From Acetobacter syzygii (lineage in GTDB: Bacteria; Pseudomonadota; Alphaproteobacteria; Acetobacterales; Acetobacteraceae): a stretch of 64,000 nucleotides of DNA. The stretch covers positions 140,482 through 204,481 of the forward strand of contig NZ_BAMZ01000014.1 of the NCBI RefSeq assembly GCF_000964225.1, in the 5' to 3' direction. A model generated the notes under the pieces. It did no database searches, was not told the DNA's origin, and saw nothing but the letters and a program-made list of their open reading frames with translations. Shown here piece by piece: positions 28,899 to 38,121 of this stretch (the stretch's first letter is position 1; each line of letters starts with the position of its first letter). A program made the position numbers and the translations under genes.

Positions 28899-31124
28899 AT
28901 GGTGACAACATTCGAGCCCCCTTCTCCTCCGCATTTTCCTGCTGCTCCTCAAAGCGGTACCTCCTACCTTGCGCGCCTGAACCCTGAGCAACGGGCCGCC
29001 ATCGAAACAACCGATGGCCCACTGCTTGTTCTGGCTGGCGCGGGTACGGGCAAAACACGTGTGTTAACCACACGCTTTGCCCATATTCTGCTTACCGAGC
29101 GTGCAAAGCCGTGGCAGATTCTGGCAGTGACCTTTACCAACAAGGCTGCGCGGGAAATGCGTGAACGTGTTGCCCAGCTTCTGGGCAGTCCGGCGGAAGG
29201 TCTGTGGCTTGGTACGTTCCACGCTTTATGCGCCCGCATGTTGCGCCGCCATGCGGAGTATGCGGGACTAAGCCAGAATTTTACCATTCTGGATACGGAC
29301 GACCAGCTCCGCCTGCTCAAACAGATTATGGAGCCGTGGCAGATCGATACCAAACGCTGGCCCGCACCCGGCCTGCTGGGCGTTATCCAACGCTGGAAAG
29401 ACCGGGGGCTTACGCCCGCGCGGGTCACCCCGGCGGAAGATACGGATTTTGCCAACGGTCATGCCCGTGCCATTTACGAGGCTTATCAGGCCCGGCTGCT
29501 GCAACTGAACGCCTGCGACTTTGGCGACCTTATGCTGCATGTGACCGAAATCCTGCGCACCCGGCCAGATGTGCTGGCGCAGTACCATCGCTTTTTCCGT
29601 TACATTCTGGTTGATGAATACCAAGATACAAACACCGTGCAGTATCTGTGGCTGCGCCTGCTGGCCAAGCAGGCAAATGGTACCGCCAATATCTGCTGCG
29701 TGGGGGATGATGACCAGTCCATCTACTCATGGCGTGGCGCGGAAGTGGAAAATATTCTCAGGTTTGAAAAAGATTTTCCCGGTGCGCAGATTGTCCGTCT
29801 GGAACGCAATTATCGCTCAACCCGCCATATTCTGGGTGCTGCCGCAGGGCTGATCGCCCATAATGGGGAAAGACTGGGCAAAACCCTGCGCTCCGGTCGT
29901 GATGACCCCTCGGATGGGGAAAAAGTGCTGGTCACCAGTGTATGGGATTCAGATGCGGAAGCCCGGAGCGTGTGCGACATAGCCGAACGGTTATACCGCA
30001 ATGGGCAATCTCTAGCGGAAATGGCCATTCTGGTCCGCGCTGGCTTCCAGACCCGTGCATTTGAAGAGCGACTGGTGCAAACCGGACTGCCCTACCGCAT
30101 TGTTGGCGGCGTTCGTTTTTATGAACGTGCGGAAATACGCGATGCGCTGGCTTATATGCGCGTTGTCAGCCAACCTGCGGATGATCTGGCGTTTGAGCGG
30201 ATTATCAATGTGCCCAAGCGTGGCGTTGGCCCCGCCAGCCTGCAAAAACTGCGCGAGGCCGCACGTTTTGCCAACACGCCAGTAAGCGTTGCCACCCAGA
30301 CCATGCTGAATACGGGCCAGCTCAAAGGTAAAATGGCCGACCAGCTGCGCACCCTCATCAACGCTCTGGACACCACGCGTGATCTTCTGAGCCGCGAGGG
30401 CCATGTACTGGCGGTTGAACATCTGCTCGAAGAGAGTGGGTACCTTGAGATGTGGCGTCTTGACCGCTCGCCAGAAGCACCCGGACGATTGGAAAACCTG
30501 AAAGAGCTTGTACGCGCTCTGGCTGACTTTGGCACGCTGGGCGAGTTTTTGGAGCATGTCTCCCTTGTGATGGAGACCGATGAAAAAGCACAGGACGCCA
30601 AACTGTCGATTATGACACTCCACGGCGCAAAAGGGCTGGAGTTTGACACTGTCTTCCTGCCCGGCTGGGAGGAAGGGGTCTTTCCCTCCCAGCGGACGCT
30701 GGATGAAGGCGGGCTTAAAGGGCTGGAGGAGGAACGCCGTCTGGCCTACGTGGGTATTACCCGCGCACGCAAGCAGGCCATGATCTTCCATGCCGGAAGC
30801 CGCCGCATTTATGCCAACTGGCAGCCATCCATGCCCAGCCGTTTTCTGGACGAGCTACCAGAGGAACATATTGCCCGCAAAAACGAAGGCGGAGCAGCCC
30901 GCCGCGGCCTGTTTGCAGAGGAAAGCCTGTTTAACAACGGGCCCGTTGTTGCACGGCGCAAACGGCAGGCAGAGGCCGAACCCAGCTTTCAACTTGGCGA
31001 GCAGGTGCGCCATCCCCGCTTTGGCGTGGGCATCGTTATTGCGGCAGACCGCAACCATCTGGAAATCGCGTTTGAAGACGCGGGAACAAAACGACTTCTT
31101 TCCTCCTTTATTGAGAAATTATAA
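28899..31124 (+). CDS. uvrD: ATP-dependent DNA helicase UvrD/PcrA
   Basis: Superfamily 1 3'-5' helicase for nucleotide excision and mismatch repair, 741 residues. Helicase motifs in order: Walker A GAGTGKT at 47-53, TFTNKAAREM (Ia), YILVDEYQDTN (II, about 233-243), GDDDQSIYSWRGA (III), ERNYRS (IV), MTLHGAKGLEFDTVF (V) and EEERRLAYVGITRA (VI). The C-terminus has the Tudor-like FGVGIVIAADRNHLEI segment of PcrA types. ATG 28899 is chosen at the start of homology; the frame is open upstream across the antisense radC region. It overlaps prmA by one base. Confidence 0.96.
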   Translation: MVTTFEPPSPPHFPAAPQSGTSYLARLNPEQRAAIETTDGPLLVLAGAGTGKTRVLTTRFAHILLTERAKPWQILAVTFTNKAAREMRERVAQLLGSPAEGLWLGTFHALCARMLRRHAEYAGLSQNFTILDTDDQLRLLKQIMEPWQIDTKRWPAPGLLGVIQRWKDRGLTPARVTPAEDTDFANGHARAIYEAYQARLLQLNACDFGDLMLHVTEILRTRPDVLAQYHRFFRYILVDEYQDTNTVQYLWLRLLAKQANGTANICCVGDDDQSIYSWRGAEVENILRFEKDFPGAQIVRLERNYRSTRHILGAAAGLIAHNGERLGKTLRSGRDDPSDGEKVLVTSVWDSDAEARSVCDIAERLYRNGQSLAEMAILVRAGFQTRAFEERLVQTGLPYRIVGGVRFYERAEIRDALAYMRVVSQPADDLAFERIINVPKRGVGPASLQKLREAARFANTPVSVATQTMLNTGQLKGKMADQLRTLINALDTTRDLLSREGHVLAVEHLLEESGYLEMWRLDRSPEAPGRLENLKELVRALADFGTLGEFLEHVSLVMETDEKAQDAKLSIMTLHGAKGLEFDTVFLPGWEEGVFPSQRTLDEGGLKGLEEERRLAYVGITRARKQAMIFHAGSRRIYANWQPSMPSRFLDELPEEHIARKNEGGAARRGLFAEESLFNNGPVVARRKRQAEAEPSFQLGEQVRHPRFGVGIVIAADRNHLEIAFEDAGTKRLLSSFIEKL

Positions 31125-32038
31125 TGGCTCCTCCTACCCGCCGCCACGCAACCAGCCTGGAAACCATTTCCGTTACTGTGCCCGAAGCCGCAGTTGAACC
31201 ATACGAAAACGCCATTGGCAGCGTTTGCACAACGGTTGGCATTTTTGAGGCCAACCCCGAAGGCACCCTATGGCGGGTCGAAGGCGTAAAAGATACCGGC
31301 CACCAGGAAGAGGAACTGGCGCTGGCACTCATGCTGGCAGAACTGACCAGTGGTGTCTCTGCTCCGCTTGAGCGCGCTGCAACAGAGGCAGAAGGCTGGC
31401 TTGCCCGCACGTACGAGGCTTTTCCCGAGCAGCAGGTTGGCAAACGCTTTGTGGTCCGCGGCACCCACCTGCCAGATGCGGCAGAGGCCACCCGTATTGT
31501 ACTGACACTCGATGCTGGCGTTGCCTTTGGTTCGGGCGAGCACGGCTCCACCCGTGGGTGCCTGCGGGCATTGGAGCGCATAGCCCACCGCCATCCGCGC
31601 CGCATTCTGGACCTTGGTTGTGGCACCGGTATTCTGGCCATGGCTGCAGCAGCCCTGCTGCACCAGAAAGTACTGGCGGTGGATATTGAACCCTGGTCCG
31701 TGCGCGTATCCGCCCAGAACGCACGGCGTAACCGGCTCAACCGCGCATTAACCTGCCGATTGGGCAATGGCTGGCAAACGCCCGCTATTCGCAAAAATGC
31801 TCCGTATGATCTGGTTTTTGCCAATATTCTGGCACGCCCGCTCTGCCTTATGGCCAAGGATCTGGCTCAGGCCCTTGCCCCCGGTGGTACGGTTATTCTG
31901 GCAGGTCTGCTGCAAACACAAGTACGCATGGTACTGGCCGCCCATCGCAGGCAGGGGTTGGTGCTTGAACAGGTTTTGACCGAAGGGGACTGGGCCACCC
32001 TTATTCTGCGCCGTCCTGCGCGGTCTTTAACAGCCTGA
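31124..32038 (+). CDS. prmA: Ribosomal protein L11 methyltransferase
   Basis: SAM-dependent methylase of ribosomal protein L11, 304 residues. The family signature FGSGEHGSTRGCL precedes the SAM site ILDLGCGTGILAMAAA, and the catalytic region reads DLVFANILARPL, then APGGTVILAGLL. ATG 31124 shares a base with the uvrD stop (TAATG), so the two are translationally coupled. Confidence 0.93.
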   Translation: MAPPTRRHATSLETISVTVPEAAVEPYENAIGSVCTTVGIFEANPEGTLWRVEGVKDTGHQEEELALALMLAELTSGVSAPLERAATEAEGWLARTYEAFPEQQVGKRFVVRGTHLPDAAEATRIVLTLDAGVAFGSGEHGSTRGCLRALERIAHRHPRRILDLGCGTGILAMAAAALLHQKVLAVDIEPWSVRVSAQNARRNRLNRALTCRLGNGWQTPAIRKNAPYDLVFANILARPLCLMAKDLAQALAPGGTVILAGLLQTQVRMVLAAHRRQGLVLEQVLTEGDWATLILRRPARSLTA

Positions 32039-32111
32039 TCTTCTGCTAGCGTCTTATGCAGGCCGGTTCCTGTTGATCACCTTAACCGTGCCTGCTTTTT
32101 TCCTCTGATTA

Positions 32112-33908
32112 ATGCGGAGTAGCGCCTTGGCTTCCTCATCCATGACCCGACTGACCGCCCTGCGTGCCCTTTTACTCCAAAACGGGCTGGATGGATTGAT
32201 TGTTCCGCATGGCGATGAATTTCTGGGGGAATACACCCCCGCCTGCGCAGAACGACTGGCATGGATAAGCGGTTTTACCGGCAGTGCTGGCACTGCCATT
32301 ATACTGGCTGATAAAGCTGCGGTTTTTTCCGATGGGCGCTACATTACGCAAATGGACCAGCAGGTGGATGCCACATGCTGGGACCGTGTGCATGGCGGGC
32401 AAATACCCCCCGCCACATGGTTGGGGAACAATGCCGCTCCCGGTGCCACCATCGGTTATGACCCACGTATTATGAGTCAGGCAGAACTCTCCCCCTATCT
32501 GCAACAAACAGGGTTTTCCCTTTCCCCCACACCGCATAATCTGGTCGATGCCATATGGGCAGACCGCCCTGCCCTGCCAGGCGGTCCAGCCTTTATCCAT
32601 CCCCTATGCCATGCGGGCGAAAGTGCTGCCAGCAAGCGCACCCGCATTGCCCATGACTTGCGTACCCTTGGGCAGGATGCCGCAGTCCTAAGCGATTCTG
32701 CCTCCATTGCATGGCTGCTGAATATTCGTGGGACGGATATTCCGTGCACTCCTGTTGTGCTGGCCTTTGCCATTATTCATGCGGACGCCAGCGTTGATCT
32801 GATGATCCAGCCTGACAAAATTCCAGCCGATGTGCGCGCATGGCTTGGAGCAGATGTTCGCTTACATGCCCCAGATGCGCTGGAAACAGTTCTGGCCACA
32901 CTATCGGGGCGTACCGTTGGCGTGGACCCCGCCAGCAACGCAGTATGGTTTATGCAAACACTGGGCCAGCACAATGCAACCGTTGCCCAGACACCCGACC
33001 CCTGCGTGCTCCCCAAAGCCTGCAAAAACCCGGTGGAACAGCAGGGAATGCGCGCCGCGCACCTGCGCGATGGCGTTGCACTCTGCCGCTTTTTACATTG
33101 GATGGATACACACGCCACAACCACAACCGAGCTGGATGCAGCCGAACGACTCACCGCTTTTCGGCGCGAGGCAGAGGGATATGTGGAAGACTCCTTCCCC
33201 GCCATATCGGGTACGGGCCCCAATGGGGCCGTCATTCACTACCGCGTAACGGAGCAGAGCAACCGCACCATCAGCCCGGATGAGGTGTACCTGATCGACA
33301 GCGGAGGCCAGTACCCCGATGGCACAACCGATGTCACCCGCACGCTCTGGACCGGCCCCAATATTCCCCCCGCAGCATTGCGCGCGGCATTTACCCGCGT
33401 GCTGAAGGGGAACCTGCGGCTTGGCCACGCACGCTTCCCCGCTGGCACAAAGGGACATGCGCTGGACGCACTGGCACGGTACGACCTTTGGCAGGCAGGA
33501 CTGGATTTTGACCATGGCACCGGCCACGGCGTGGGAAGCTTTTTATCTGTGCATGAAGGACCTGCCCGCATCTCCAAGGCCGTATCCACCATTGCCCTGC
33601 AAGCAGGGATGGTTATGTCCAACGAACCGGGTTTTTACCAACCCGGTGCATACGGCATACGGCTGGAAACGCTTGTTATGGTCCGCCCTGCACCGCAGGC
33701 AGACTCCACACGGGTTTTTCTGGAATTTGAAACCCTGACCCTTGCCCCCTTTGACAGACGGCTGATTGACCCGGCCATTCTGGGAGAGGCAGATACCGCC
33801 CTACTGGATGGCTACCATGCAGAAATCTTGCACCGGGTTGGCCCCCACCTACCGGCGGATGCACAAAAATGGCTGCAAACAGCCTGTGCACCCCTCAATA
33901 AGGCGTGA
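32112..33908 (+). CDS. pepP: Xaa-Pro aminopeptidase, M24B family
   Basis: Removes N-terminal residues ahead of proline. At about 598 residues it is the long, three-domain form: two creatinase-like N-terminal domains (first starting near SGFTGSAGTAIILADKAAVFSDGRY) and the pita-bread catalytic domain. Metal ligands are seen in DSGGQYPDGTTDVTRT (two Asp), GTGHGVGSFLSVHEGP (His), MSNEPGFY (Glu) and the final FETLTLAPFD (Glu). The start is uncertain: ATG 32112, TTG 32127 (better GGAG spacing) or ATG 32142. Cytoplasmic; no signal peptide. Confidence 0.92.
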   Translation: MRSSALASSSMTRLTALRALLLQNGLDGLIVPHGDEFLGEYTPACAERLAWISGFTGSAGTAIILADKAAVFSDGRYITQMDQQVDATCWDRVHGGQIPPATWLGNNAAPGATIGYDPRIMSQAELSPYLQQTGFSLSPTPHNLVDAIWADRPALPGGPAFIHPLCHAGESAASKRTRIAHDLRTLGQDAAVLSDSASIAWLLNIRGTDIPCTPVVLAFAIIHADASVDLMIQPDKIPADVRAWLGADVRLHAPDALETVLATLSGRTVGVDPASNAVWFMQTLGQHNATVAQTPDPCVLPKACKNPVEQQGMRAAHLRDGVALCRFLHWMDTHATTTTELDAAERLTAFRREAEGYVEDSFPAISGTGPNGAVIHYRVTEQSNRTISPDEVYLIDSGGQYPDGTTDVTRTLWTGPNIPPAALRAAFTRVLKGNLRLGHARFPAGTKGHALDALARYDLWQAGLDFDHGTGHGVGSFLSVHEGPARISKAVSTIALQAGMVMSNEPGFYQPGAYGIRLETLVMVRPAPQADSTRVFLEFETLTLAPFDRRLIDPAILGEADTALLDGYHAEILHRVGPHLPADAQKWLQTACAPLNKA

Positions 33909-34006
33909 TACCAAGCCATGCACGCCAATGGTCACGTAAATGGGAATCGCCTGAAAGACCAAAGAAGCGCAGAACAGGCACCGAAGTTGAAAGGGAGCTT
34001 CTCAGA

Positions 34007-35038
34007 ATGACAGCACATAGCAAGACCATTCCCGCCACACTTATTCCCGGTGATGGCATTGGCCCTGAAATTGTTGAATCGGTTACAGAAATTCTGGACG
34101 CAGTTGAGGCACCATTTGTATGGGACCGTCAGCTGGCCGGCATGGCTGGTGTAGATGCGGTTAATGACCCTCTGCCCAAGCAGACCATTGAGAGCATCCG
34201 CCGTACGGGCCTTGCCCTGAAAGGCCCGCTGACCACACCTGTTGGGGGTGGCTTCAAGTCCATCAACGTTACGCTCCGGCAGGAATTTGGTCTGTTTGCC
34301 AACCTGCGCCCCACCAAGACCATTGTGCCCGGTGGCCGGTTTGACGACATTGACCTTGTTCTCTTCCGTGAAAACCTGGAAGGCTACTATGCCGCCATGG
34401 AGCATTATATTCCCGTGGGTGAAGACCCCAAGGGTATTGCTCTGAGCTCTGGTTTTACCTCCCGCGCGGAATGCCGCCGGATTGTTAAATACGCCTTTGA
34501 ATATGCCGTAAAAAATAACCGCAAGACGGTTACAATCGTGCATAAAGCCAACATTCTTAAACTGCTGACCGGCCTGTTCCTGGAAGAAGGTCGTAAGGTT
34601 GCGGAAGAATACAAAGGCCGCATCGCATTTAACGAACGGATTGTGGACGCCTGCGCCATGCAGCTCGTCATTAACCCGTGGCAGTTTGATGTGGTGGTCA
34701 CCACCAACCTGTTCGGTGATATCCTGTCCGACCTGACCGCTGGTCTGGTGGGTGGTCTGGGCATGGCACCCGGCGCAAACATTGGCGAAAAAGCTGCCGT
34801 GTTCGAAGCCGTGCATGGCTCCGCTCCCGACATTGCCGGCAAAGGCATTGCCAACCCGCTGGCTCTGCTGCTGGCAGCAGTTATGATGCTGCGCCACGTT
34901 GGCCACGATAAAAAAGCTGACCGGATTGATGCCGCAATCAAAAAAGTCATTACCGATGGTGGCGTCCGCACCAAGGATCTGGGTGGCAACACCACATCCA
35001 AGGAACTGACTGCAGCTCTCAAGCAGGCTCTGTCCTAA
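34007..35038 (+). CDS. Isocitrate dehydrogenase, NAD-dependent type
   Basis: Oxidative decarboxylation of isocitrate in the citric acid cycle. A 343-residue member of the isocitrate/isopropylmalate dehydrogenase family: LIPGDGIGPEIVESV at the start, LFRENLEGYYAAMEHYIP (substrate-binding Arg/Tyr), VHKANILKLLTGLF, DVVVTTNLFGDILSDLTAGLVGG with the metal-binding aspartates, and EAVHGSAPDIAGKGIANP. The short form and sequence resemble the NAD-using enzymes of acetic acid bacteria rather than E. coli Icd. ATG 34007 has AAGGGAG upstream; the frame is open earlier but not conserved. NAD rather than NADP use is inferred from family resemblance. Confidence 0.9.
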   Translation: MTAHSKTIPATLIPGDGIGPEIVESVTEILDAVEAPFVWDRQLAGMAGVDAVNDPLPKQTIESIRRTGLALKGPLTTPVGGGFKSINVTLRQEFGLFANLRPTKTIVPGGRFDDIDLVLFRENLEGYYAAMEHYIPVGEDPKGIALSSGFTSRAECRRIVKYAFEYAVKNNRKTVTIVHKANILKLLTGLFLEEGRKVAEEYKGRIAFNERIVDACAMQLVINPWQFDVVVTTNLFGDILSDLTAGLVGGLGMAPGANIGEKAAVFEAVHGSAPDIAGKGIANPLALLLAAVMMLRHVGHDKKADRIDAAIKKVITDGGVRTKDLGGNTTSKELTAALKQALS

Positions 35039-35092
35039 TACTCGGGTCTCTGTTCTGCCTCTGGCATTGCCTGCTGCCAGAACAGGATTTGT

Positions 35093-35127
35093 AAAAAAGG
35101 GGAATGCTTTGGCATTCCCCTTTTTTT
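35093..35127 (+). terminator. Bidirectional terminator between isocitrate dehydrogenase and FUSC genes
   Basis: AAAAAAGGGGAATGC and GCATTCCCCTTTTTTT pair over TTTG. Both ends are A/T runs, so it works for both converging genes; it touches the stop codon of the minus-strand FUSC gene. Confidence 0.93.
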
Positions 35128-37042
35128 ATGGCAGTTCCACTGGCTGTGCGCAGGCCAGCAGCCTGAGACTGACCAGAGCATGGTCAAATATTTCCCGCTG
35201 ATCCGGGGGCATGCGTTCAATCTGGCGTGCCAGCCAGCGTGCAGTTAGCGCTGCCTGCCGGGTGACCATCAGACCGTCATCATATTCCCAGTGTCGCAAA
35301 AACGCGCGAAGGGCCTGTTGTATGGAATGGGGCGTTGTGGGGGCCTGTGCCAGTTCGCGCAGGAGCACAACGTGCATCCCACTCACCATACCCGAGAACT
35401 GCTGCCGCGCAAAAGCATTGCGTTCTTTGGCCGGAATAGCCTGCGCATTGCGCACAATACGCACCAGACTTTCCGCATTCCCCGATAACCACTGGTAAAC
35501 CGATACCCGACTGTTGGGAGAAGCCAGAGCCTGCAACTGTCTGCTGCTCCACTGCGCAGTACGCAGCATATGCGAGTCCAGCCGAAAAGGCAGAACAGTC
35601 CGGTACGTCCAGCCTGCGACCAGTACCGCCCCCAAAAATGCCAGAGCGGTATTCAGGAACGAAATTTCGTCATAACGCCCCTGATTGTCAGGGCCCATCA
35701 GCACGGGCAGAAACATGTTGAAAGAAAAAGCATAGCCTGCCGTTGCCGGATGACGTGCCGCCAACCCGCCAATGACCATAGGCACCATCAGAAGCAGAAC
35801 CAGCAGTTCGGGCGTGTTCAACGCAGGCAGGACCAATGCAACATACACCCCTGCCACCAGCACACACCACACGGCCCCCCGAAAAAATGGGGCAGAGGCC
35901 ACAACCGGATTTTCCCGCGTGGCCAGCAGACCATAAACCAATGCCAGCAGGGACATAAATGTTGGTCCCGCAGGCCATGCCGTAACTTCCCATAACAACC
36001 AGCCCACCAGAATACCTGCACAGGCCCTGACCCCGTTTTCCACGGCTTCAAGCGTATGCCTGCGTGAACGGGTGCGAAACCGAAAATGATCCCCACGCCT
36101 GTGGGTCAAACATGCGGTAATATGCTGGTTAATGGACCATTCATCTTTACGGATGGAAGATGGCACCTTGTCTGCTGGTAGCAATTTAAGGGTAGCCAAC
36201 CCCTCCGCACGCGCCAGCATAACCAGTAACCCTGCCAGCGCTGCACGGGCATGGTCTGCCATATGGCCATACCCCCCGGCTTCCAACGCATCATATTCAA
36301 TGCGACTTCCTGCCGTTGTCAGCTCGGTCAGCAGTGGGCTTTGGTCCAGCTCGGTTGTGGGGTGGCCCTCTACCAGACAATCCACCCGTTTGCGCACCAG
36401 TTGCTGTGCATCTTCCAGTCGGGCCTTCAGCCTTAGGCGTGCGCGCGCCTGCAACCCGGGCATGAAGAGCAGCGCCAGAAGCGCCTCGCACACGACCCCC
36501 AGCACAATGTACGTGCCGCGTGACATGGCAATATCAAACACCTGATCGGGCTGCATAATGGCACCGGTCGCAACAATGGCAGAGGTAAAGCCGGTCAGCA
36601 CCAACCCATAGGCTTTATAACCTTCCAAAAAGGTTGCCATACCGCAACACAGTCCAATCCACCCCGCCAATATGGCAAAGAACAGGGCAGGACTTTGGGG
36701 AAAAGCGGCAATCAGCCCAACAGCAACACAGCAGCCCAGCACTGTGCCTGCAATACGCCACCGTGCCTTGGACAGGCTCTCCCCCCGCGAGGACTGCGCC
36801 ACCACCCATACGGTCAGGGGTGCCCACTGGGGACTGTCCAGCTCCATGGCCATGGCAATAACAAGGGACAACCCGGCAGCAAACGCCGAACGAACGGCAA
36901 AAGCCACATCCCCCCAGGATGGGGCTACAAGCCACGCAAGCTTGCGCGCCCACTCAGCAGTCAGCGTATGCCATGCCGCGGCAAGCTGGGCGCTCCCCCA
37001 CCGATGGACTTCGGGCATACCGGCATTGGGGTCCGTATTGCT
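35126..37042 (-). CDS. FUSC-family membrane transporter (aromatic acid or fusaric acid exporter type)
   Basis: A 638-residue inner-membrane protein with two blocks of transmembrane helices, roughly residues 30-180 and 350-510, each with a FUSC-like core (first block AAGLSLVIAMAMELDSPQWAPLTV), separated and followed by cytoplasmic helical regions. The family includes AaeB efflux of hydroxylated aromatic acids. ATG 37042 follows AAGG at suitable spacing; ATG 37078 is less likely. A LysR regulator gene lies 118 bases upstream on the same strand and probably controls it; no AaeA-like membrane-fusion gene is next to it. Confidence 0.85.
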   Translation of the reverse strand, partial: SNTDPNAGMPEVHRWGSAQLAAAWHTLTAEWARKLAWLVAPSWGDVAFAVRSAFAAGLSLVIAMAMELDSPQWAPLTVWVVAQSSRGESLSKARWRIAGTVLGCCVAVGLIAAFPQSPALFFAILAGWIGLCCGMATFLEGYKAYGLVLTGFTSAIVATGAIMQPDQVFDIAMSRGTYIVLGVVCEALLALLFMPGLQARARLRLKARLEDAQQLVRKRVDCLVEGHPTTELDQSPLLTELTTAGSRIEYDALEAGGYGHMADHARAALAGLLVMLARAEGLATLKLLPADKVPSSIRKDEWSINQHITACLTHRRGDHFRFRTRSRRHTLEAVENGVRACAGILVGWLLWEVTAWPAGPTFMSLLALVYGLLATRENPVVASAPFFRGAVWCVLVAGVYVALVLPALNTPELLVLLLMVPMVIGGLAARHPATAGYAFSFNMFLPVLMGPDNQGRYDEISFLNTALAFLGAVLVAGWTYRTVLPFRLDSHMLRTAQWSSRQLQALASPNSRVSVYQWLSGNAESLVRIVRNAQAIPAKERNAFARQQFSGMVSGMHVVLLRELAQAPTTPHSIQQALRAFLRHWEYDDGLMVTRQAALTARWLARQIERMPPDQREIFDHALVSLRLLACAQPVELP

Positions 37043-37160
37043 CATGCCATACCTTGTTCTGCCAAACACGAGCAGCACGATATGTTAAACTGTCCAGAAT
37101 AAGTCCAAGCGTTTGTTCTGATCACATCATAAGTAAAAATTATGATGAACACCGGATATG

Positions 37161-38066
37161 CTAAACGGTATAAATATCGTCCAGTTCCAAAGTGGTGGAT
37201 ACCCCCCACAAACGGGACAGCAATGCTGTTGAATTAGGCTGGTTCAGGCGGAGCACCCCAACCTCCGGCGCAGGGGACGGGTCCAGCCTGCGCATCTGCA
37301 ATGGCCCCATAAACCCCATGCGCTCCGGCAAAGCCGATACCGGCATAATCCCGGCAACCTTGCCTGTCAGAATTTCTGCATGGAGCAGCTCCAGCACGTT
37401 GGTCTCCAGCATAACGCGCGGCACAACCCCAGCCTGTACAAAACACGCATCCACCAGTTGCCTGCTGCGCATGTTGCGATTGAGCAGCCCCAGTGGCAAA
37501 GCAGCCGCCTGATCCCACCCACACACCCGCCCCGCAGGCAAGGGAATGGAGGGGGCCGCAATAAGCACATAATGTTCAGCGTAAAGGCGATGGACCTCAA
37601 ACGGCCCGTCCTTGGGCACCTGATCCAGATACATCAGCCCCAGCTGAATGCGGTGCTCCCTGAGCTGATGCAGAATTTCCGCATTAGGGTAAACGGTGAC
37701 CTCCACCTGCAGGGCTGGAACGGCCCGCCTGAAGTGTTCCAGCAGCAGCGGCACCACCTGCACACCCTGTGGCATAACACCGATGGAAACAAACCCACCC
37801 GCCACATCCTGCGCAAAGGCGGCCTCCTGCCGCAGGCTATCCAGATCCGCTACTGTTTGGCGTGCCCAGATCAACACACGCCGCCCTTCTTCCGTCAGCC
37901 CAAAAAAGCGCCGGTTGCGGTTGATAATGGTAATGCCCAGCTCGTTTTCCAACTGCCTGATCGCAGCAGACAATGCAGGCTGGGAAACACCACACGCCTG
38001 TGCCGCACGGGAAAAATGGCGGTGCTGGTCCAGTGCGATCAGATAACTGAGTTGCCGCAAAAACAC
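37161..38066 (-). CDS. LysR-family transcriptional regulator
   Basis: A 301-residue regulator: winged helix-turn-helix at about residues 3-62 (HFSRAAQACGVSQPALSAAIRQLENELG) and a LysR substrate-binding domain to the C-terminus. GTG start at 38066, no strong ribosome site. It is transcribed towards the FUSC gene rather than divergently, so autoregulation plus readthrough or a separate promoter in the 118-base gap (37043-37160) are both possible. The effector is unknown; the FUSC neighbour hints at a weak organic acid or aromatic compound. Confidence 0.88.
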   Translation of the reverse strand: MFLRQLSYLIALDQHRHFSRAAQACGVSQPALSAAIRQLENELGITIINRNRRFFGLTEEGRRVLIWARQTVADLDSLRQEAAFAQDVAGGFVSIGVMPQGVQVVPLLLEHFRRAVPALQVEVTVYPNAEILHQLREHRIQLGLMYLDQVPKDGPFEVHRLYAEHYVLIAAPSIPLPAGRVCGWDQAAALPLGLLNRNMRSRQLVDACFVQAGVVPRVMLETNVLELLHAEILTGKVAGIMPVSALPERMGFMGPLQMRRLDPSPAPEVGVLRLNQPNSTALLSRLWGVSTTLELDDIYTV

Positions 38067-38121
38067 CCGTGCTCTGGCCCTTTAGAACAAAATGGTCGGG
38101 AAGTGGCTGCTACCCTTCACC